In this document: positions 25,412 through 32,987 of the stretch, piece by piece
How positions within the stretch are numbered: the stretch's first letter is position 1
Layout of the letters: every line of letters begins with the position of its first letter
NCBI RefSeq assembly: GCF_030730945.1
Contig: NZ_JAVAMS010000006.1
Coordinates: 1-64,000, forward strand
Source of the DNA: Aurantiacibacter poecillastricola
GTDB taxonomy: Bacteria; Pseudomonadota; Alphaproteobacteria; Sphingomonadales; Sphingomonadaceae
Direction of reading: 5' to 3'
DNA length: 64,000 bases
Notes under the pieces: model-generated
What the model was told of the DNA's origin: nothing
Databases searched by the model: none
The model's input: the letters and a program-made list of their open reading frames with translations, nothing else
Made by a program: the position numbers and the translations under genes

Positions 25412-25618
25412 TCAATATGCGCCGAAGGATCGAAGCGAGCGCGCAAAGTGCACGGTCAGAAATTGGGCCGTCTGCTGAATGGCAGGTCCCGGCCGGGAAA
25501 GAGTTGAAACCGCGTGTCGGCTATCAGAAGTCCCCTCGTAATCTTTGGCCCGAAACACCCGCAGCGCGCTGAGGAGGGCCCTGCCAGGGTCGCATTGACG
25601 CGGGCGCCCCCCTGGCAA
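25412..25618 (-). pseudogene. tetR-family N-terminal remnant
   Basis: GRPRQCDPGRALLSALRVF and AKDYEGTS (about 25535-25615, minus strand) match the start of TetR repressors, which read G/ARPRxFDxxxAL-xxAxxVFxxKGYEGTS. The frame then turns into unrelated sequence with no ligand domain. It is a remnant of about 30 codons between the LysR gene and an intact tetR, consistent with a recombination junction in the cargo. Confidence 0.5.
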
Positions 25619-25660
25619 CAGCGCTTTGCACGCTTTTCTTCGCAGAGCGTCCGCGATCCA

Positions 25661-26248
25661 TTAACGGTTCGTTTCGGACAGCGCCGTCTCGAACAGAGCC
25701 CGCAGCCTAGCCTCGATCTCCGGGGATCGCTCGCATACGGGTTTGACCGCCATGACCGTCCGCATGATTGTCATGCCCATCCAGACCGCCATAGATGTAC
25801 TGGCTCGCACCTCTGGACTCTTGCCGCCGATGCTCTGGGCGAATGGAATAAGCACGTCGTTGCGCAGGGCTTCGGAGACCACCTGGGAGGCTGCCGGCGA
25901 AGACGCTGAACGCAGGATGATGAGCAGCCGCTCGACATTCTCGTTGGCGTCATCGCCTTCCGCGAGGAACAGTTTGGCAAGATAGCCGGCTATCTCCTCC
26001 GCCGGGAGGTCGGGCGGAAGGATATCCTTCTTCCGCGTCCCGCGCACAACATCGCGGAACAGCCCTTCCTTGCTGCCGAAATATCGGCTCACCAGAGCCA
26101 CATCCACGCCGACATCTCTCGAGATGTCACGCAGTCCCACGCTTTCATAGCTCTCCTCGAGGAAACGCTTGCGGGCGGCGGCAAGTATGGCTTGCTTCGT
26201 CGCCTCGGCCGATTTCGGACGGGGTGGATGGGGAGGTTGGGACGACAT
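25661..26248 (-). CDS. TetR-family repressor of the RND efflux operon
   Basis: 195-aa TetR protein. The HTH is in residues about 17-65 (ATKQAILAAARKRFLEESYE, then DISRDVGVDVALVSRYFGSK). A helical ligand-binding domain follows. It diverges from the efflux operon across 152 bp that contain two related sites at 26303-26316 and 26346-26359. Repression of the pump with drug or toxin release is the expected behaviour. Confidence 0.9.
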   Translation of the reverse strand: MSSQPPHPPRPKSAEATKQAILAAARKRFLEESYESVGLRDISRDVGVDVALVSRYFGSKEGLFRDVVRGTRKKDILPPDLPAEEIAGYLAKLFLAEGDDANENVERLLIILRSASSPAASQVVSEALRNDVLIPFAQSIGGKSPEVRASTSMAVWMGMTIMRTVMAVKPVCERSPEIEARLRALFETALSETNR

Positions 26249-26302
26249 TTCAGATCCTTCGTGAGCGCCAGCTTTAGGCGCGGCGTCACACTATGTCTAC
26301 AG

Positions 26303-26359
26303 GTGTTGACACTGCATGAATGGGAGAGTAGCGGCGAGTCATCAACTGTTGACGCTGCA
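26303..26359. promoter_or_regulatory. Candidate TetR operators upstream of the RND operon
   Basis: GTGTTGACACTGCA (26303-26316) and CTGTTGACGCTGCA (26346-26359) are direct copies 43 bp apart, about four helical turns. The second overlaps the palindrome TCAACTGTTGA (26343-26353). They lie between the divergent tetR and the adaptor gene. Confidence 0.5.
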
Positions 26360-26400
26360 CTGCAACAACTGAAGGCGGGCCGTGCCCGATATTTCGCCAT

Positions 26401-27591
26401 ATGAATTCAAGGCTACTTGCACCGATCGCGGCTCTGCTTCTCGCTGCATGTTCGGGCGGCGCGGATGAGATTCCCGCCGCGCCGGCTCCCTCGGTGACTG
26501 TCGCGCAACCGCTCGTGCAGCAAGTGCGTGACTGGGACGACTATGTCGGCCGGTTCGAGGCCGTCCAAAGCGTCGAAGTACGGCCCCGCGTGACCGGCTA
26601 TCTTCAGCAGGTCCATCTGAATGATGGGCAATATGTCAGGGCCGGCGAGCCACTATTCACAATCGATCCCCGGACAGCGCGCGCCGCGCTTGAACAGGCG
26701 CGAGCGCAGCTCGCTCGCGCCGAGGCCTTGCTCGCCAATGCCAGGACCGAATTGGCCCGCTCGGAAACGCTCGCCGCCTCGCAAGCGGCCAGCCAGGAAG
26801 AGGTCGAGCAGCGGCAGGCCGCAGTTCGCGCCGGTGTCGCCGAAGTCGATGCGGCGCGGGCCAATGTCGAAGCGCAGCAGCTCCAGCTGAACTTCACCAC
26901 CGTGCGCGCACCGATCTCCGGCCGTGTTTCCGAACGGCTGGTGGACGTGGGCAACAGCGTCATCGCCGACCAGACGGTTCTCGCGCGCATCGTCTCGGTG
27001 AGCCCCATCCATTTCAGCTTCGAAGGCTCGGAGGCGCTGCTACTCAAATACCAGCGGCAAGACATCGCCGGAACTGGCGCGCCAGTGCGCGTCAAGCTGC
27101 AGGACGAAGCGTCCTACGTGCACCCCGGACGGATCGACTATATCGACCCGGTGATTGATCCTACAGCGGGAACCGTGAGTGGCCGCGCTGTGCTGCCCAA
27201 TCCCGACGGGTTCCTGAAACCCGGCATGGTAGGGCGGATGCAGCTGGCTGGCTCGGAGCCTTACGAAGCACTCCTCGTCCCCGATTCAGCGGTCGTCACC
27301 GACGCTGAACGTCGTCTGATTTTCGTGGTGGACGAGGAGAATACCGTTCAAGCCAGAGCCGTGGAATTGGGCCCGCTCGTGGGCGGGTTACGCGTAATCC
27401 GGTCGGGCGTAGATCAAGGCGACCGTGTTGTCATCAGCGGCGTGCAGCGCGCCCAGCCGGGCCAGAAGGTTCAGCCGCAAAGTGGATCGATCGAACCGCC
27501 GGCCACAAGCGGCGAAACGGCCGCTGCAGGCTCTGCCGCACGGACGCCGCGAGCCTCCTCCGCCGAGATCGTCGATTCGGCGCAGAACTAG
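26401..27591 (+). CDS. RND efflux periplasmic adaptor (AcrA/MexA type)
   Basis: 396-aa membrane-fusion lipoprotein with lipobox LLLAAC (Cys17). Barrel-sandwich/lipoyl and coiled-coil hairpin regions (about 60-190) are followed by a beta-barrel and a membrane-proximal domain. It links the inner-membrane pump to the outer-membrane channel. It is separated from the pump gene by 3 bp. The Gln/Ala-rich hairpin length fits HAE-1 pumps. Confidence 0.92.
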   Translation: MNSRLLAPIAALLLAACSGGADEIPAAPAPSVTVAQPLVQQVRDWDDYVGRFEAVQSVEVRPRVTGYLQQVHLNDGQYVRAGEPLFTIDPRTARAALEQARAQLARAEALLANARTELARSETLAASQAASQEEVEQRQAAVRAGVAEVDAARANVEAQQLQLNFTTVRAPISGRVSERLVDVGNSVIADQTVLARIVSVSPIHFSFEGSEALLLKYQRQDIAGTGAPVRVKLQDEASYVHPGRIDYIDPVIDPTAGTVSGRAVLPNPDGFLKPGMVGRMQLAGSEPYEALLVPDSAVVTDAERRLIFVVDEENTVQARAVELGPLVGGLRVIRSGVDQGDRVVISGVQRAQPGQKVQPQSGSIEPPATSGETAAAGSAARTPRASSAEIVDSAQN

Positions 27592-27594
27592 ACG

Positions 27595-30500
27595 ATGAAC
27601 ATATCCCGCTTCTTCATCGACCGGCCGATCTTCGCTGCGGTCATTGCAATCGTCATTACACTGATCGGGGCCTTCTCCTATCCGCTGCTCCCGCTGTCGC
27701 AATATCCGGAGATCGCGCCGCCGACCATCGTCATCCAGGCCCCCTATTCCGGCGCCCCGCCCGAAACGATTGCCGAAACTGTCGCCGCACCGATCGAGCA
27801 GGAAATCAACGGCGTCGAAAACATGCTCTACATCCAGAGCTCTTCGACGCAGGGCCTGGCGCAGATTACCGTCACCTTTGAGCCCGGCACCGATCTCGAC
27901 GCCGCGCAGGTGCTGGTACAGAACCGGGTCCGCTTGGCCGAGCCTCGACTGCCGGAAGAAGTTCGACAAGTGGGCGTCACGGTCAACAAGGAGGCGACCG
28001 GCTTCCTGCTCATCGCGACCCTTACCGCGCAGCCCGGCTCCGGTCTCGATATCGATTATGTTGGTAACTACGCACAAACGGTTGTCCGGGATGCTCTTCT
28101 GCGACTGCCAGGCGTGGGCGGCGTCAACGTCTTCGGCGGCGGGAATTATTCGATGCGTGTATGGATCGATCCGGACCGTGCAGCCGGACGCAATCTGACC
28201 GCAGGCGAGATCATTGCAGCCCTACGCGGACAAAACGTGCAGGTGGCAGGCGGAGCGCTGGGCCAATCGCCCAATTCCGCCAATCCTGCGTTCGAAGTGC
28301 CTGTCGAAGTCCAAGGCCGGCTCGGCACGCCCGAAGAGTTCGCCGACGTCGTCCTCAAGTCGGACCCGCAGACCGGTTCCATCACCCGCCTGCGCGACGT
28401 GGCGCGTGTGGAACTGGGCAACCAGGATTACGGCATCCGCGCCTTCTACAATGGAGACCGCAGTGTCGCGCTCGCGATCACTCAGCAACCGGGCAGCAAC
28501 GCGCTCGACGCCGCGACGCTGGTTGAGCAGGAACTTGAAACGTTGTCGGAAAGCTTCCCTGCCGGACTCACCTACGCGACCCCGTACAACCCCACCGAGT
28601 TCGTCGCCGCGTCGGTGGAGGCGGTGCAAACGACATTGCTCGAGGCTGTGGTGCTCGTCGTCCTTGTCATCATGGTCTTCCTGCAGACCTGGCGTGCCGC
28701 GATCATACCGATCATCGCCATCCCGATCGCGCTGATCGGCACCTTCGCTGTCCAGTTTGCGCTCGGCTTCTCGATCAACTCTCTTTCGCTGTTCGCGCTG
28801 GTGCTCGCGGTCGGCATTGTCGTGGACGACGCTATCGTGGTTGTAGAGGCGGTGGAAAAGCATGTGCGCGACGGGCTGTCGCCGCGCGAGGCTGCGCACC
28901 GCACGATGCGCGAGGTTTCCGGCGCTCTCATCGCCATTGGCCTGGTGCTCATCTCGGTCTTCGTTCCGACCGCGCTGACACCCGGCATTCCGGGAATTTT
29001 CTACCGCCAGTTCGCGGTGACCATCGCCGCAGCAGCCACCATTTCGCTGCTCGTCTCGTTAACCCTGTCGCCGGCGCTCGCCGCGCTCTTGCTCAAGCCG
29101 CACGAGCCTGGCCACGCGGATCAAGGTCCGCGCTGGCTGCGCCCACTTCGCGTAGGGGCTCAGAAGTTCAACCAGGGTTTCGACTGGCTGTCCGAACGCT
29201 ACGGCAGGTTCACCGCCCGCGCCGTGCGCACGACCACTATCATGCTGGTGATCTATGCGGGACTTCTCGCCCTCACCGGTTGGCGCCTCACCGACACTCC
29301 CACCGGCTTCATTCCGGAACAGGACCAGGGCATCCTTATCGGCGTTGTGCAGATGCCGCCCGGCGCGTCGCTCGACCGCACCAACGACGTGATCGACGAC
29401 TTGCTCGAAGTGGCTCTCGAGCAAGAGGGTGTTGATTCCGCGATTTCCATCGCCGGTCTCGACGGCACCACATCCGCGACTTCCTCCAACGCCGGCACGA
29501 TCTTCATGCGCCTGAAGGACTGGTCGGAGCGCGGCGAGGACCTGAGTGCCGATGCGCTCGCGGCCACGCTCACAGGCAAGTTCGCGGCGCTCACCGATCA
29601 GGGCAATATCTTCATGGTCGCCCCTCCAACCGTCAGCGGGCTCGGCAATGGCAGCGGGTTCGTGATGATGGTGCAGGACCGGGCAGGCAGCGGCTATCGC
29701 GGACTGGAAGGAACCGCCGGTCCGCTTATGGGCGCGGCGGCTCAGCAGCCTGAAGTGCTCAACCAGGTTTTCACAACCTACAACACCGGCACGCCGCGCG
29801 TGCGCGCCGAAATCGATCGCGACCGGGCACAGTTGCTGGGCGTGCAGCCAGGGCAGGCTTACGATGCTCTGGGAACCTATATCGGCTCCACTTACGTGAA
29901 CGACTTCAATCTCATGGGGCGGACCTATCGCGTCACCGCGCAGGCCGAACCCTATGCGCGCGATGAAATCAGCGATATCGGGCGTCTCCAGGTGCGATCC
30001 TCGAGCGGGAGCATGGTGCCGCTGTCGTCGGTGGCCACGCTGCACGACGATTCGGGTCCGGCGCGGGTGATCCGCTACAATCTCTTCCCTGCCTATGAGT
30101 TGCAGGGCCAGGCCGCCCCGGGTGTATCGTCTGGCCAGGCAATCGAGACCATGGAGCAGATCGCGTCCAACGTGCTTCCCGATGGCTTCGGGTATGAGTG
30201 GACCGGCCTTGCCTATCAGGAGCAGGCCGCCGGCAGCAGTTCCGCTCTGATCTTCGTTCTCGCCGTGGTGTTCGTCTTTCTCGTCCTGGCAGCGCAGTAC
30301 GAATCGCTCACGCTGCCATTGGCCGTGATCCTTATCGTCCCGATGTGCATCCTTGCAGCGATGATCGGTGTGAATATTCGCGGGATGGACAACAACATTC
30401 TTACGCAGGTCGGCTTGGTCGTGCTGATTGCGCTGGCGGCGAAGAACGCAATCCTGATCGTCGAGTTCGCGAAGCAGGGCGAAGACGCGGGGATGCGGCG

Positions 30501-30807
30501 GATCGAGGCAGCGGTTGCCGCGGCAAAATCGCGTCTGCGGCCGATCCTGATGACCAGCTTCGCCTTCATCTTCGGCGTGCTGCCGCTGGCGATTGCGAGC
30601 GGCCCCGGTGCCGAAATGCGCCAATCGCTGGGCACCGCAGTTGTGTTCGGGATGTTCGGGGTGACCATCTTCGGACTCATCTTCACGCCAGTCTTTTATG
30701 TGGTCACCCGTTCGTTCGGCCGCACCCTTCGCTACCGGCGCCTGAAGCGGCGCAGGGCCGCGCGCGGCGCAGCTTCCGTGGCAGAACCAGAAGGAGTCTT
30801 GTCGTGA
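27595..30807 (+). CDS. RND multidrug efflux pump (HAE-1, AcrB/MexB type)
   Basis: 1070-aa inner-membrane proton/drug antiporter with 12 membrane helices. The N-terminus ISRFFIDRPIFAAVIAIVI is typical. The proton-relay aspartate pair lies in GIVVDDAIVVVE (about 406-417), and the second-half helix carries AAKNAILIVEFAK with the conserved lysine. It forms a tripartite pump with the flanking genes. Substrates cannot be predicted. Confidence 0.95.
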   Translation: MNISRFFIDRPIFAAVIAIVITLIGAFSYPLLPLSQYPEIAPPTIVIQAPYSGAPPETIAETVAAPIEQEINGVENMLYIQSSSTQGLAQITVTFEPGTDLDAAQVLVQNRVRLAEPRLPEEVRQVGVTVNKEATGFLLIATLTAQPGSGLDIDYVGNYAQTVVRDALLRLPGVGGVNVFGGGNYSMRVWIDPDRAAGRNLTAGEIIAALRGQNVQVAGGALGQSPNSANPAFEVPVEVQGRLGTPEEFADVVLKSDPQTGSITRLRDVARVELGNQDYGIRAFYNGDRSVALAITQQPGSNALDAATLVEQELETLSESFPAGLTYATPYNPTEFVAASVEAVQTTLLEAVVLVVLVIMVFLQTWRAAIIPIIAIPIALIGTFAVQFALGFSINSLSLFALVLAVGIVVDDAIVVVEAVEKHVRDGLSPREAAHRTMREVSGALIAIGLVLISVFVPTALTPGIPGIFYRQFAVTIAAAATISLLVSLTLSPALAALLLKPHEPGHADQGPRWLRPLRVGAQKFNQGFDWLSERYGRFTARAVRTTTIMLVIYAGLLALTGWRLTDTPTGFIPEQDQGILIGVVQMPPGASLDRTNDVIDDLLEVALEQEGVDSAISIAGLDGTTSATSSNAGTIFMRLKDWSERGEDLSADALAATLTGKFAALTDQGNIFMVAPPTVSGLGNGSGFVMMVQDRAGSGYRGLEGTAGPLMGAAAQQPEVLNQVFTTYNTGTPRVRAEIDRDRAQLLGVQPGQAYDALGTYIGSTYVNDFNLMGRTYRVTAQAEPYARDEISDIGRLQVRSSSGSMVPLSSVATLHDDSGPARVIRYNLFPAYELQGQAAPGVSSGQAIETMEQIASNVLPDGFGYEWTGLAYQEQAAGSSSALIFVLAVVFVFLVLAAQYESLTLPLAVILIVPMCILAAMIGVNIRGMDNNILTQVGLVVLIALAAKNAILIVEFAKQGEDAGMRRIEAAVAAAKSRLRPILMTSFAFIFGVLPLAIASGPGAEMRQSLGTAVVFGMFGVTIFGLIFTPVFYVVTRSFGRTLRYRRLKRRRAARGAASVAEPEGVLS

Positions 30808-32207
30808 AGCGCATCGCATCCCTGCTAGCCATGGCGGCGGCGCTGGCGGGCTGTACCACTGTAGGTCCGGACTATCAGCCGGAATTGCCGCAGGCGACCG
30901 CCCAGGCGTCGCTTCACGCGGTAGACGACGGACCTTTCATTTCCGAGGCACCGCCCGCCGATTGGTGGCATCTCTACGACGATTCCAGGCTCGATGCACT
31001 TGTGGCCGATGCGCTGGCGGCGAACACGGACTTGCGCATTGCTGCGGCCAATCTGGCACGGGCGCGCGCGGTGCTACGGGAAGTGCGGGCCGGCCGTTCC
31101 ATCGATACGTCGATCGGCGCGGGCGTCAGCTACGGCCAGCAATCCGGCGCCGCTCTTGGTTCGGACATCGAGACATCCGACAGCGAGCTTTACGATGCAG
31201 GTCTGGATGTCGGCTATCAGCTCGACCTGTTCGGCCGCGTTCGCCGTGCGACAGAAGCGAGCCGGGCCGATGTCGAAGCCGTGCAAGCGGCTTACGATGT
31301 AACGCACATCACGGTCGTAGCCGAGACCGTTCGTGCCTATAGCGACGCCTGCAATGCTGGCCGCCGACTCACGGTCGCGCGCCGAAGCGTCGAGATACAG
31401 GAACAGACCTTCGACCTGACACGACGGCTGTTCGAGGGCGGCCGGGTCACGGCATTGGAGACTGGCCAAGCCGGTGCCCTGCTCGAGCAGACGCGGGCCG
31501 AAATCCCGACGTTGGAAGCCTTGCAGCAGACAGCGCTCTACCGCCTCGCGGTCCTCACCGGGCGGCCGCCTGCGGAATTCCCGCGCGAGGTAGCAGCCTG
31601 CGCCACACCGCTGCAGCTCGAGAATCCAATCCCGGTGGGCGACGGAGCTTCCCTGCTCGCGCGACGGCCGGATGTGCGGGCTGCCGAGCGCCGACTGGCG
31701 GCCGAGACCGCCAGGATCGGCGTTGCCACAGCCGAGCTTTATCCAAGCATCACGCTGGGTGGGTCGATCGGCACAACGGCGGGAGCGCTCGGGGACATCG
31801 CCTCGGGCTCAGCCTTTCGGTACAGTCTCGGTCCGCTCATTTCCTGGAGCTTCCCCAATATGGCAGTGGCGCGGGCGCGGATTGCGCAGGCCGAAGCCTC
31901 GACCGATGCCGCACTCGCCGAGTTCGATCGCGCCTGGCTCACGGCGCTGCAGGAAACCGAGAGCGCGCTAACCAATTATGCGCGCGGGCTCGATCGATCT
32001 GCAGCCTTGCAACGCGCTGTCGATCAGGCCCGCGAGGCGGCACGCATCGCCCGCTTGCGGTATGAGGCGGGACGCGAGGGTTTCCAGATCGTCCTCGATG
32101 CGGAGCGCCAGCTTGCATCTGCAGAGGCCGCACTGGCGCAATCCCAAGCCCAGCTTTCAACCGACCTGGTCGAACTGTTCCTTTCGCTTGGCGGGGGATG
32201 GCAGTGA
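30804..32207 (+). CDS. NodT/OprM-type outer-membrane efflux lipoprotein
   Basis: 467-aa outer-membrane factor. The GTG start at 30804 overlaps the pump stop by 4 nt. Lipobox LAGC puts the lipidated Cys at residue 17, followed by TTVGPDYQP, the NodT signature. Two outer-membrane efflux repeats follow. It completes the tripartite pump. The longer upstream reading in this frame is a pump shadow. Confidence 0.92.
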   Translation: MKRIASLLAMAAALAGCTTVGPDYQPELPQATAQASLHAVDDGPFISEAPPADWWHLYDDSRLDALVADALAANTDLRIAAANLARARAVLREVRAGRSIDTSIGAGVSYGQQSGAALGSDIETSDSELYDAGLDVGYQLDLFGRVRRATEASRADVEAVQAAYDVTHITVVAETVRAYSDACNAGRRLTVARRSVEIQEQTFDLTRRLFEGGRVTALETGQAGALLEQTRAEIPTLEALQQTALYRLAVLTGRPPAEFPREVAACATPLQLENPIPVGDGASLLARRPDVRAAERRLAAETARIGVATAELYPSITLGGSIGTTAGALGDIASGSAFRYSLGPLISWSFPNMAVARARIAQAEASTDAALAEFDRAWLTALQETESALTNYARGLDRSAALQRAVDQAREAARIARLRYEAGREGFQIVLDAERQLASAEAALAQSQAQLSTDLVELFLSLGGGWQ

Positions 32208-32237
32208 GACGCACGACCGGGATTTTCCAGAGATTAC

Positions 32238-32588
32238 ATGATGGATCATGAGACCGAGCGCGCGCGCGAGCTGCATCGAACGCTGGAGTTCATCGGCCTG
32301 AGGGCGCAAGCGACCACGGTCGGTCTGCTTCAGCTGTGTGCCGAACTCGTCAATGCCGGAGTTCTGAACGATGACGCGATCGAGCGCATCAAACAGTCGA
32401 TATTCCGCGAGATCGCGGCAAACCAGCCGCGCGGCTACAACCGGGCCGAGTTTGAGCGGACGCTGAAGCAGCGATTGGACGCGATTTTTCCTCACGCGGC
32501 GGACGCGGAGCCGAGAGGCCGCGTCGGGACGGTGGACGAGATGGAAACCTCGCTCGATCCTGAGACGGCTCGCCCTGCGGACGATTGA
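32238..32588 (+). CDS. Hypothetical helical protein after the efflux operon
   Basis: 116-aa soluble, charged protein, mostly helical (about 1-80), with a disordered acidic tail. It starts 30 bp after the outer-membrane factor with weak Shine-Dalgarno support. I recognise no domain. It may be a cotranscribed accessory or an unrelated small gene. Confidence 0.5.
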   Translation: MMDHETERARELHRTLEFIGLRAQATTVGLLQLCAELVNAGVLNDDAIERIKQSIFREIAANQPRGYNRAEFERTLKQRLDAIFPHAADAEPRGRVGTVDEMETSLDPETARPADD

Positions 32589-32987
32589 GGATCTGTAAGC
32601 GTCTGATGGAAGGGTGCCAATTGGCGGCGGCTTCATCAGGATAGTGACTGGGCAACGATGCGGCTATATTTGCTAACCTGGCGGTGTAGCTGACTCGATG
32701 CCGTACTTTGCTGTTCACTGGTGGTAGCCTTTTCGATCCGCGCAGTAGCAAGGCAGCTTTTGTATCCACTCCGAGGTTTCTGAATAGCCGGCAGGATGAT
32801 GCGAACCCCATGCGTCGTCCGAACGTCCGCTTTCTCAATCTGCGCTCCTGAAAGGAGCCGTTCGGGAGCGTCCGCAATAGCGGCCGTTCCATGCCCATCC
32901 TTCAGATGTCCGCTTTCGGGAAATCTGCAATGAAGTGCTAATGACCGAGATGGAGCGCAAAGCCGTCCATCCAGACCGCGCACGGCT
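32589..32987. other. 400-bp gap with degenerate GTCCGC repeats
   Basis: No convincing gene. GTCCGC occurs three times at roughly 45-bp intervals (about 32826, 32870 and 32911), in contexts such as ACGTCCGCTTTC and ATGTCCGCTTTCGGG. Similar repeats are common as decayed intergenic sequence in sphingomonads. The minus-strand open frame here (32636-32998) has no protein-like features. Confidence 0.4.

Noticed and set aside
22470..25475. AATTGGGCCGT shared at about 22469 and 25464 as possible cargo boundaries
   Set aside because: Only 11 bases match and no flanking similarity is visible; chance is sufficient.
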